This document shows, in pieces, positions 16,068-23,225 of a DNA stretch of 64,000 nt. Source of the stretch: Flavobacterium aquidurense. Lineage in GTDB: Bacteria > Bacteroidota > Bacteroidia > Flavobacteriales > Flavobacteriaceae. A model generated the notes under the pieces. It was not told the origin of the DNA. It searched no databases and saw nothing but the letters and a program-made list of their open reading frames with translations. The position numbers were made by a program, and so were the translations under genes. Location of the stretch: contig NZ_JRLF01000010.1 in the NCBI RefSeq assembly GCF_001404985.1, positions 248,001-312,000 of the forward strand, read 5' to 3'. The number at the start of each line of letters is the position of its first letter. Within the stretch, counting starts at the first letter, position 1.

Positions 16068-16766
16068 TCAAAACTGCGAATTAATTCTCACCAAACCTTT
16101 TACCAAAGCAAGTGCTTTTATACTGCTTATAGGAAATTCTATAGTTTGATGATGCGGATTTTGAGATACAAACTGCACATACGATTCTCGATCTGATTGT
16201 TTGATGTAGCGGGTAAAGAAAGATTCATTACCATCGTTGTTAACATAGATCAGGTACATTTCGCCCCAGATAATATTGCTTACCAGATTAAATATCTTTT
16301 TGTACACTACAATATCACCACTTTTTAGCAAAGGCGACATACTATCTCCTGTTACATACAATGCTCCATCGAACACAGAAATTTTAGGAACTCTGATAAA
16401 ATCAACGGGTCTTTGATCTTCATTGTTGCCAAATAAATCAATAATTCCGGCTGTGGTTTGAATATCATAGAGCGGAATATCGAGTTTTTTTGAATTTTTA
16501 TCTGTTTTTTTATATAATCTGGCGTCAGTTTCCTGCAAAACATTCAGCTTTATCATATCTCCATCTCCGGTAAAAAGCCATTCCAGGTTGATATCCTGAT
16601 ACTTTGATAAGATATTTTCTAACTTGTCTAATCCTATCGTTTTATTGTTTTTTAGCTGGCTCGCAAAAGAACCATTAGACATTCCCACTTCCCGCTCAAA
16701 CGCACTTACTCTAATCCCTTTGAAATCAATGTACTGCTTAATCCTCTGTATTGTGTTTACTGTCAT
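16068..16766 (-). CDS. CI-like repressor: XRE HTH fused to S24 (LexA-type) domain
   Basis: A 232-residue protein. Residues 1-65 form a phage-CI-like HTH (IDFKGIRVSAFEREVGMSNGSFASQLKNNKTIG). Residues about 115-232 form an S24 peptidase-like domain with GDSMSP carrying the nucleophile Ser and a candidate Lys in RYIKQ. Such proteins repress divergent promoters and can be inactivated by RecA-triggered self-cleavage; a clear Ala-Gly cleavage site is not obvious here. It faces a 74-residue ORF across two repeated operator-like boxes, the layout of a prophage-type switch, though no other phage genes are present. Confidence 0.85.
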   Translation of the reverse strand: MTVNTIQRIKQYIDFKGIRVSAFEREVGMSNGSFASQLKNNKTIGLDKLENILSKYQDINLEWLFTGDGDMIKLNVLQETDARLYKKTDKNSKKLDIPLYDIQTTAGIIDLFGNNEDQRPVDFIRVPKISVFDGALYVTGDSMSPLLKSGDIVVYKKIFNLVSNIIWGEMYLIYVNNDGNESFFTRYIKQSDRESYVQFVSQNPHHQTIEFPISSIKALALVKGLVRINSQF

Positions 16767-16777
16767 AAAGTATTTTC

Positions 16778-16823
16778 TTTAGAAAAAATCCTACAATTAT
16801 TTGTTATTTAAGAAATATCCTAC
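16778..16823. promoter_or_regulatory. Pair of operator-like direct repeats
   Basis: TTTAGAAAAAATCCTAC (16778-16794) and TTTAAGAAATATCCTAC (16807-16823) are two related boxes 29 bases apart between divergent genes. The second lies inside the promoter of the rightward gene, as expected for a repressor site of the S24 protein. Confidence 0.55.
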
Positions 16824-16831
16824 TATATTTG
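16801..16831 (+). promoter_or_regulatory. Promoter of the 74-residue ORF
   Basis: TTG at 16801-16803 and TATATTTG at 16824-16831 are spaced 20 bases apart and match the Bacteroidota -33/-7 pattern. The start codon is 25 bases further on. Confidence 0.65.
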
Positions 16832-16856
16832 TCTCGTTGATAATACAAACAAAGCG

Positions 16857-17081
16857 ATGAGCAAAAATATAAAAACTAAACCGAGTTATAATCAAGATAT
16901 CCTAAAGATTATCAAAAATAAGTACGGATATTCTGACGACTACATTCGCAAGTCGATACGAGGTGATCGTGTAGGGCATGTTTCTGATATGATAAAGGCC
17001 GAATATAACAAACTGAATAACGAGTCAAAAAAAGCTATAGAAAGTAAAGCTGATGAATTAAAAGATAAAAAATCTTTATAA
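16857..17081 (+). CDS. Small basic protein divergent from the CI-like repressor
   Basis: A 74-residue Lys-rich protein (SYNQDILKIIKNKYGYSDDYIRKSIRGDR...). The segment YSDDYIRKSIRGDR could be the recognition part of a degenerate HTH, so a Cro-like or excision-type role is possible. It has a good promoter under the operator boxes and a strong terminator. No family is recognised. Confidence 0.6.
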   Translation: MSKNIKTKPSYNQDILKIIKNKYGYSDDYIRKSIRGDRVGHVSDMIKAEYNKLNNESKKAIESKADELKDKKSL

Positions 17082-17177
17082 ATTATTCATTTGCAAATCT
17101 CAAAAAGCGTTGCAATTTGCAAAGCAAAATAAAGTACAGCGATGTTTTTCATATTCATGTTTTTTTTTTGCTGTACT

Positions 17178-17209
17178 AAAATGAGGGAGATTACTGACTC
17201 CCTCATTTT
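17178..17209 (+). terminator. Terminator after the 74-residue ORF
   Basis: A 12-bp perfect stem AAAATGAGGGAG/CTCCCTCATTTT with an 8-base loop and T-rich flank. Another inverted pair, AGTACAGC (17133-17140) with GCTGTACT (17170-17177), lies just before it. Confidence 0.7.
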
Positions 17210-17349
17210 TTATATTAATTTTTTTTTCTTTAATTTTTTCCTACAAGAATGTTGAAACACCGCTAAAGCATATAAAACATCTCATTTGTGTGTTGGCGGT
17301 GATTCTTCAATATTATTAATTAACCATTCTTTAAATCATAAAGAATAAT

Positions 17350-17958
17350 TTATGCAATATTGCCAAGTCCGTCAGGAAATGGTCTGTAAGCATAATAATG
17401 TAAAACCTCTTCGATTGCTATTTTTAAGGCTTCATTTATGGGTAGAATTATGACACCCATTCTAAGATCTATTTGTGCTAATTGCATATAATAATCCGTA
17501 AAAACCGGTACATATTTTCCTTTTATAATGGCTTCCTCTGCAGTATTGAAGTTTTCCTGCTGCTGTTCTTTTATAATTTTGCAGGTCGCTAATCGCAATT
17601 TTCCATATTTATCAGTATTTGCCGCATAACCAAAAAGTCGGCATATTAAACCGCGATAACGATAATTACTGCAGCTCCCGTTATGTCGTTCCAGAACAGA
17701 AAGCGGTCTGTATAAAAAGCAATTTTTTGTAGTAACTTGGCTCAATAATGCCAAAGTTTCTTCGGCTTTGCCATTTAGAAATAAGTGAAATGCCCATGGC
17801 AAAAATTCTAAAGGCGATGCATCAATATTGGGCGTAGAACAACATTTGCCACAACCGGCGTTGCAAAACAAATGAGTATCTGATTTAAAAGCAGTAATTT
17901 CAATTTCTAAGCGATCAAACAATGCTTCAACCTGCCCAACCTTCTCTTCTATTGTCAT
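17350..17958 (-). CDS. YkgJ-type cysteine cluster protein
   Basis: A 202-residue cytosolic protein with a CNAGCGKCC motif near residue 35 and further cysteines (NCFLY, SCSNYRYRGLICRLFGY, ATCKI), as in the CxxCxxCC family (PF03692). These are thought to bind zinc or an iron-sulfur cluster; the reaction is not established. It stands alone, with no operon partner in the same direction. Confidence 0.8.
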   Translation of the reverse strand: MTIEEKVGQVEALFDRLEIEITAFKSDTHLFCNAGCGKCCSTPNIDASPLEFLPWAFHLFLNGKAEETLALLSQVTTKNCFLYRPLSVLERHNGSCSNYRYRGLICRLFGYAANTDKYGKLRLATCKIIKEQQQENFNTAEEAIIKGKYVPVFTDYYMQLAQIDLRMGVIILPINEALKIAIEEVLHYYAYRPFPDGLGNIA

Positions 17959-18171
17959 GCTTTTTTTGGTAAGGTAGGCTAATAGAAATGGCTCTGGCCA
18001 GAACTGTGCTTTTATTATGAATAAAAAAGTGATTAATATATCTGATTTAGAGAGAAAAAATAAAAAGCAGCAATAACTTACAGTCTCCGGAAGATTTGTA
18101 TTATTTATTTCTAAAAAAGAAAATAACTAAATTTTAATATAAAATCAGCATTAAAATCAAATTCCGGATGG

Positions 18172-18179
18172 TATTTTTG
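18172..18179 (+). promoter_or_regulatory. Promoter -7 element for the DUF3754 gene
   Basis: TATTTTTG (TAnnTTTG), 39 bases before the ATG at 18219. Confidence 0.4.
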
Positions 18180-18218
18180 CGTTAGAAACAGCATTAAAAT
18201 TAAAAGCCCATAATCTCT

Positions 18219-19448
18219 ATGACCAGAGAACATTATATCCCGTTTAATAAAGAATTTTTACTCGAGAAACAAGTAGCTTCTTTCTCTGAAGATCCAAAAA
18301 AGGTGGATGATTTTAAGCGATTGTTTGATATCATCGAACATTATTTTCATTACGAAGCTTTTAACCTTAACCGAAACCTGAAACAGCATTATGCTTTATT
18401 CGATCCGGATTTAAGTCTCAGGGAACGTGAAGGATTCCTGGGTAAAAGCGATTTTAATGTTTTTAAGGCTACTTTACTAAAAGTTTTAGAACAGGGCAAT
18501 TATCGCCGTATTGATCAGGAGACTTTAGACAAAGCCATAAACGATTCAGATTTAATAGGTCTGACACTTTCTATCGATTTTAATGCTTTTAAGGATTATG
18601 AATTGTATGTTCGCGGTCATCATAAAGCGAAAGAAAAAGTTAAGAAGTGGATTTTCTGGAAAAAAGAAATTGAGATCGAATATTATGATCGTGTTATGAT
18701 TTATCTTAATTATAACGAACAGGATTATTTGAGCGAGAACAAGGTCAAATTAGGAAAAATGCCAATTGATCCGGGAACTATTGCATTAAAAATCTTTAAG
18801 CGTGTTCCTAAAAACGATCTTGAAACAATATTTCCAAACGCGATTCCAAGAATGTCCGCCAGGGATAAATTATTTTTCTGGGTTCCGGGTATAGGCGGTG
18901 GAATCTCGCTATTAAGTACTACCGTAATCCCAGCTTTGATAGGAATGTATGGAGCATATCAATCTGGTGAAGCCATAGATTTACTCAATAGCAAAGCTTC
19001 TTTAAATCAAGGCTTAATTGCTTTGGGAATCTTGTCTTTGTACTTGTTTCGCCAATACAGCAACTTTGTAAACAAAAAGATTAAATACTCTAAAATACTT
19101 TCAGACAGTCTTTATTTTAAGAACCTTGGTAATAACAGCGGTGCTTTTTATTCTTTATTAAACTCATCAGAAGAAGAAGTGCTTAAAGAAACTATCCTGG
19201 CATATACTTTTTTATATAGAAGTGATAAGCCTTTGACAGCCAATGAACTCGATACTCAAATAGAAACCTGGTTTACAGCAACATTGCAAACTGATCTTGA
19301 TTTTAATGTAAAAGATGCATTATCAAAATTAAAGAATATAGGTCTTGGCATAGAAACCAATGGAAAATGGCAGGTAATTGCTCTTGACAAAGCCCTCATA
19401 ACTATTGATGAATTATGGGATAATGTTTTTGAGTATAATCAGAAATAA
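18219..19448 (+). CDS. DUF3754 (TMEM143-like) family protein
   Basis: A 409-residue protein beginning REHYIPFNKEFLL and with the family pattern of a long soluble N-terminus. Two hydrophobic segments follow around residues 225-290 (WVPGIGGGISLLSTTVIPALIGMYGAY and GLIALGILSLYLFRQY). The soluble C-terminal part (about 300-409) looks like a winged-helix-like domain. Related eukaryotic TMEM143 proteins are mitochondrial; the bacterial function is unknown. A small single-span protein gene is convergent just after it. Confidence 0.75.
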   Translation: MTREHYIPFNKEFLLEKQVASFSEDPKKVDDFKRLFDIIEHYFHYEAFNLNRNLKQHYALFDPDLSLREREGFLGKSDFNVFKATLLKVLEQGNYRRIDQETLDKAINDSDLIGLTLSIDFNAFKDYELYVRGHHKAKEKVKKWIFWKKEIEIEYYDRVMIYLNYNEQDYLSENKVKLGKMPIDPGTIALKIFKRVPKNDLETIFPNAIPRMSARDKLFFWVPGIGGGISLLSTTVIPALIGMYGAYQSGEAIDLLNSKASLNQGLIALGILSLYLFRQYSNFVNKKIKYSKILSDSLYFKNLGNNSGAFYSLLNSSEEEVLKETILAYTFLYRSDKPLTANELDTQIETWFTATLQTDLDFNVKDALSKLKNIGLGIETNGKWQVIALDKALITIDELWDNVFEYNQK

Positions 19449-19463
19449 CATTTCGATTATTAA

Positions 19464-19691
19464 TTATGCTATCATGATAAGCAATGCTATAAACGAGGTA
19501 ATTGCCGTTAAGACAATCAATGAACCAAGAAATACTTTTACTGATTCGTTTTTATTTTCCGGATTTTTTTTAGTATTATAATAATCATAACGCTTATAAT
19601 TTCTTACCGGTATTTTTGTCTCTTTCTCCTTATTTTCTAAAGTGATATGGAGTACAATAGGCTGCGGGTTTTTAAAATTTTTAAAGTCCAT
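19464..19691 (-). CDS. Small single-span membrane protein
   Basis: A 75-residue protein: a charged Lys/Asn-rich N-terminal half and one hydrophobic C-terminal helix (VFLGSLIVLTAITSFIALLIMIA). It would be a tail-anchored type inner-membrane protein. It ends 15 bases from the convergent DUF3754 stop. Function unknown. Confidence 0.55.
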   Translation of the reverse strand: MDFKNFKNPQPIVLHITLENKEKETKIPVRNYKRYDYYNTKKNPENKNESVKVFLGSLIVLTAITSFIALLIMIA

Positions 19692-19964
19692 TATCTAATA
19701 TTTAAGGATTGTTTTAAATCAGAATAAAATTAAATATTACGGTAATAACAGTTAACCATAAAAAGTTTAAAAAATAGCAAAATAGGATATATTCTACATA
19801 TAATAGTTTTAAATCTAACATCTTGAGTTTAACAAAACGAGTGTGAAGGTTTTCGTTTTTTATGAAAATTTGACACATCAAAAATTATAATCCTTTTAAT
19901 ATTAACAAAGATTTTTATTACATAAATCTTACTATAAAAATAGTGTTACTTCGCTGCATATTCT

Positions 19965-19972
19965 TAATTTTG
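19965..19972 (+). promoter_or_regulatory. Candidate promoter for the gasdermin-like gene
   Basis: TAATTTTG matches TAnnTTTG, 112 bases before the chosen start at 20085. The rest of 19692-20084 shows nothing that I can assign. Confidence 0.35.
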
Positions 19973-20084
19973 TAAAAAAAACAGCACAAATATTCAAATC
20001 AAATTAAGAAAATAATTTGTATTTCATTGTAAAAGAAAGCATACCTGAGTACCCCAAACGAATATGTATCTAAAAAACAACAAA

Positions 20085-20786
20085 ATGAAACTTACAAAAT
20101 TTTTAAGCGAGCAAGGTTATGACATTATCGAAGGCCCTGTTAGAAACCATAAACCATTACAACTATGGCTTAAAAAACCGTTTGATGAAGCACAGCTTTA
20201 TTATGCCAGTATCGAACATGCTTTTAAGAGTAATGTAGTATTAACAGAGATTGAGAATCCTGCTTTAAGCGTAAATTCTAATCAAAAGGATGATTACGGT
20301 TTTAATATTGGCATTACCCTTTTGCAGGAAATCCTGAAAACGCTTGGACTTGGGGCGTTTGAAATTTCGACAAAAATTAAATCCGGAAAAACCGTAACAA
20401 TCAGTTACGACAATTCGGTTACCAAGGAATATACTATTGGTAATATCGAAGATTATTTTTTCTCTGCAGATTTCCTGCATCCAAATCCGTCATTATTAAA
20501 AAATGCAAACCGCAATTATATTCTGGTCATAACAGGAACTGTATTTTCCAAAAATCTAATTGTTGATATCGAAACTGATTTTGCACTAGATGATAATTTA
20601 GTGGCAAGTTTAAACGAAATCGCCAGTGGAAAATTAGATTTTGCGATTAGCAATCAAAACAAATTGCACATGACTTCAAACGCCGAAATTCATTTTCCGG
20701 TCGCTGTTAAAGCCAGCAGGATAGATTATGACCGAAGCCGTTTTCAGAAGCTGATTCTGGTAACAGATACTCATAATTTATTCTGA
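20085..20786 (+). CDS. Gasdermin-like protein (candidate bacterial gasdermin)
   Basis: I choose the ATG at 20085 (233 residues) over the one at 20064. The N-terminus then reads MKLTKFLSEQGYDIIEGPVRNHKPLQL, close to the start of bacterial gasdermins (helix, GY, strand, P, PL). Further similarity is a strand FEISTKIKSGKTVTISYDN, IEDYFFSADFL, and NYILVITGTVFSKNLIVDIETD, which recalls the YVIT.VLKSN strand. The end, HFPVAVKASRIDYD, is followed by a short hydrophobic tail (KLILVTDTHNLF) that could be the autoinhibitory peptide. The usual N-terminal Cys is missing and no protease gene is adjacent. Gasdermins form membrane pores in abortive defence; this assignment is by eye only. Confidence 0.45.
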   Translation: MKLTKFLSEQGYDIIEGPVRNHKPLQLWLKKPFDEAQLYYASIEHAFKSNVVLTEIENPALSVNSNQKDDYGFNIGITLLQEILKTLGLGAFEISTKIKSGKTVTISYDNSVTKEYTIGNIEDYFFSADFLHPNPSLLKNANRNYILVITGTVFSKNLIVDIETDFALDDNLVASLNEIASGKLDFAISNQNKLHMTSNAEIHFPVAVKASRIDYDRSRFQKLILVTDTHNLF

Positions 20787-20823
20787 TCCCGGAACCTCAT
20801 CCATAAAATAAAACCCGATAAAA

Positions 20824-20858
20824 AAATGCGCAAATGTTTATACGTTTTGCGCATTTAT
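20824..20858 (+). terminator. Terminator of the gasdermin-like gene
   Basis: An 11-bp perfect stem AAATGCGCAAA/TTTGCGCATTT (20824-20834 with 20846-20856), followed by a T-rich tail. Confidence 0.75.
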
Positions 20859-20954
20859 TTTTGATGTTTTAAATCCAAAACCTGAATAAAAAATTCTGGC
20901 CTGATTAAAATAAAAGAAATTTTATTAGATTTACGTATACCTAAATCCAAAACA

Positions 20955-21425
20955 ATGAGAACATTAGAACAATGGTTTGAAGAATACGCAGTAAGTCATC
21001 AAAACCCAAAAAACAAAGCCATACATTATGTGTGTGTTCCCGCAATTTACTTTTCGATAGTTGGTTTACTAATGAGTATTCCAAGTGGTATTATCGCAAA
21101 TACGTTACAACTACATGCACCTGTTATCGAAAATTGGGCTGTTGTGGTCCTTATTTTTGTGCTTCTTTTTTACATTCGTTTATCTGTGGTCATGGCCATT
21201 AAAATTGCTATTTTTTCTGTAATTTGCCTGATCGTAAATTATTATATAAGTCAATTTGTGCCTTTATGGATATTTTCGATTGGTGTTTTTGTTATTGCCT
21301 GGATCGGACAATTCTACGGACATAATATCGAAGGCAAAAAACCTTCTTTCTTAAAAGATCTCCAATTCCTGATGATTGGACCTGCGTGGGTTGTTGAAAA
21401 TTTATTTTCGAAAAAAAACCTCTAA
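20955..21425 (+). CDS. Mpo1/DUF962 family membrane protein
   Basis: A 156-residue protein with four hydrophobic segments and the family motifs: N-terminal WFEEYAVSHQNPKNKAIHYVCVPAIYFS and C-terminal WIGQFYGHNIEGKKPSF...LMIGPAWVVE. The conserved His residues are present. The yeast member Mpo1 is an Fe(II)-dependent dioxygenase acting on 2-hydroxy fatty acids, so a lipid alpha-oxidation role is possible. It lies 12 bases before the methyltransferase gene, suggesting an operon. Confidence 0.85.
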   Translation: MRTLEQWFEEYAVSHQNPKNKAIHYVCVPAIYFSIVGLLMSIPSGIIANTLQLHAPVIENWAVVVLIFVLLFYIRLSVVMAIKIAIFSVICLIVNYYISQFVPLWIFSIGVFVIAWIGQFYGHNIEGKKPSFLKDLQFLMIGPAWVVENLFSKKNL

Positions 21426-21437
21426 TCTAATACGGTT

Positions 21438-22310
21438 ATGAAAGCAGATAAAACCAGCAGAACGGCTCAATATATGGCATTGTTCCGTGCTTTAGAAACA
21501 AGACTGAATAAAAAAGACCGGCTATTCTCAGATCCTTATGCGATACATTTTCTGGATACAAAATTAAGATTCGCAACCCGTTTGTCTAAATATCCTGCTA
21601 TTAGAAAATATATTGAGAACAGTATACAAAAAAAAGTACCAGGCGCTTTTTCTTCCGGAATTGCACGTACTAAATATATTGACGAATTGCTTCATAAAGC
21701 TATTTTAGATGGTGTAAAACAGGTTATTATTTTAGGTGCCGGATTTGATACCAGAGCACTTCGTCTTGATTTCTTAAAAGAGGTTTCGGTTATAGAAATT
21801 GATCATCCTAATACGTCAAATTTTAAACGTCAAATCTATAAAAACCGACTTGGCAGAATTCCTGATCACATTGATTTTCTTCAAATAGATTTTAACAAAC
21901 AGGATCTCGACCAATTAGCCGCACAACACAATATTGACTTTAGCAAACCAACTGCTGTAATTTGGGAAGGTGTTACGAACTATTTGACCGAAGATGCAAT
22001 TAAAAATACTTTTGCTTTTATTTCTAAATTTTCTAAAAATTCGCATATTATCTTTACATATGTACATCAGGAAATACTCGAAAATCCTAAATCGTTTTTA
22101 GGAGGCGAAAAATTATTAAATGATCTTAACAAGCTCGAAGAGCAATGGACATTTGGTTTCTTACCAAATAAATTACCTGATTATCTACATCAGTTTGATA
22201 TTCGATTAATAGAAGATTTAGGTGCAAATGAATATCGAGAGAGGTATTTACCAAAAAGAACCGAAAACGGTTATGAGTTTTACAGAACCGCTATTGGAAT
22301 AAAACAATAG
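21438..22310 (+). CDS. Class I SAM-dependent methyltransferase, LCM/PPM1-like family
   Basis: A 290-residue protein of the leucine-carboxyl-methyltransferase-like family. It begins KTSRTAQYMALFRALE followed by DPYAIHFLD. The SAM loop is IILGAGFDTRALRL (residues about 95-108), an acidic strand end EIDHP follows, and VIWEGVTNYL is the post-SAM motif. Substrate unknown. It probably forms an operon with the Mpo1-like gene before it and the membrane protein gene after it. Confidence 0.88.
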   Translation: MKADKTSRTAQYMALFRALETRLNKKDRLFSDPYAIHFLDTKLRFATRLSKYPAIRKYIENSIQKKVPGAFSSGIARTKYIDELLHKAILDGVKQVIILGAGFDTRALRLDFLKEVSVIEIDHPNTSNFKRQIYKNRLGRIPDHIDFLQIDFNKQDLDQLAAQHNIDFSKPTAVIWEGVTNYLTEDAIKNTFAFISKFSKNSHIIFTYVHQEILENPKSFLGGEKLLNDLNKLEEQWTFGFLPNKLPDYLHQFDIRLIEDLGANEYRERYLPKRTENGYEFYRTAIGIKQ

Positions 22311-22346
22311 CATACAATTTTTATTCATTGTAATTATTTGTGCAAC

Positions 22347-23096
22347 ATGAAAATAGAAATAAACAACGGGATTAAAATTGAAAGCTATGATATTTTCACT
22401 TACAGAAGAATCAGGCGTGCTATTGGTTATTTAGGCATTAGTCTTCCTGTTTTATTAGTGGGACTTTCTTTTATTCCTTTTTTTCAAACTAATGTTCAGC
22501 CTTCTATAAGTGATTATTATTATACGAATTTAAGAGAAATATTTACCGGAACTTTATGTGCCGTTGGTTTATTTCTTATTTGTTACAAAGGAAACAGAAA
22601 CGCTTCATTTTGGAAAAACGATTATTTACTCACCAATATTTCCGGAATCATGGCTTTGGGAGTGGCTTTGTTTCCAACGAATCCATATGATTTTAAGGAT
22701 AAAATTTATACACTGATTCCTATTCCTGAAAAGTGGCTTGGCTGGCTTCATTATGGTTTTGCTGCCATTTTGTTTTTGATATTTGCCTTACTGGCTATTA
22801 ATGTGTTTACGATTGGGCAGGAAAACGAAACCAGAGCGCCCAAGAGCATTTTAAATGAAAATAATATTTACAAAACCTGTGGCTATGCTATTATTGCATT
22901 TGTTATTCTGGTACCTATTTCTGAGTCTTTAAAATTGTTTACATATTCGACTTTGGTACTTGAGGCACTTGCGCTTTTTGCATTTGGAATTGCGTGGCTA
23001 ATAAAAGGACGTGCATTGGGGGACAAGGGTGTAATAGGACAGAAACTTTATCAGGAAAATAATCCGGTAAATACTGAAAAAGTCTTTGAGGAATAA
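22347..23096 (+). CDS. Polytopic membrane protein of unknown function
   Basis: A 249-residue protein with about six or seven hydrophobic segments. I use the ATG at 22347, not the TTG at 22338. The order is a short soluble start, a helix at about 20-40, a loop SISDYYYTNLREIFTG, then paired helices to the end, finishing ALALFAFGIAWLIKGRALGD. It follows the methyltransferase by 36 bases. No enzymatic motif is recognised. Confidence 0.65.
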   Translation: MKIEINNGIKIESYDIFTYRRIRRAIGYLGISLPVLLVGLSFIPFFQTNVQPSISDYYYTNLREIFTGTLCAVGLFLICYKGNRNASFWKNDYLLTNISGIMALGVALFPTNPYDFKDKIYTLIPIPEKWLGWLHYGFAAILFLIFALLAINVFTIGQENETRAPKSILNENNIYKTCGYAIIAFVILVPISESLKLFTYSTLVLEALALFAFGIAWLIKGRALGDKGVIGQKLYQENNPVNTEKVFEE

Positions 23097-23181
23097 TATT
23101 TTGAAATTCAATTCAAAATTAAAATAATAATTATTTTCTTACAATTAATAAATTTCATTTTATATTTTATATTAGTTAAGT

Positions 23182-23189
23182 TACTTTTG
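23182..23189 (+). promoter_or_regulatory. Promoter -7 element for the TonB-dependent receptor gene
   Basis: TACTTTTG matches TAnnTTTG, 36 bases before the ATG at 23226. It overlaps the TTG that would give a longer open frame, which argues against that longer start. Confidence 0.5.
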
Positions 23190-23225
23190 CATTTTATAAT
23201 TATAAAGTTACTCCCCTATAATCTG

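Noticed and set aside
17133..17177. Inverted pair AGTACAGC/GCTGTACT as an RNA gene
   Set aside because: The stem is only 8 bp with a 29-base T-rich loop, and a better terminator follows at once; there is too little to claim a non-coding RNA.
22338..22346. TTG start of the polytopic membrane protein
   Set aside because: An ATG three codons later is the simpler start.
23187..23225. TTG start giving 13 extra residues for the TonB receptor
   Set aside because: The TTG overlaps the TACTTTTG promoter box, and the ATG at 23226 gives a normal signal peptide.
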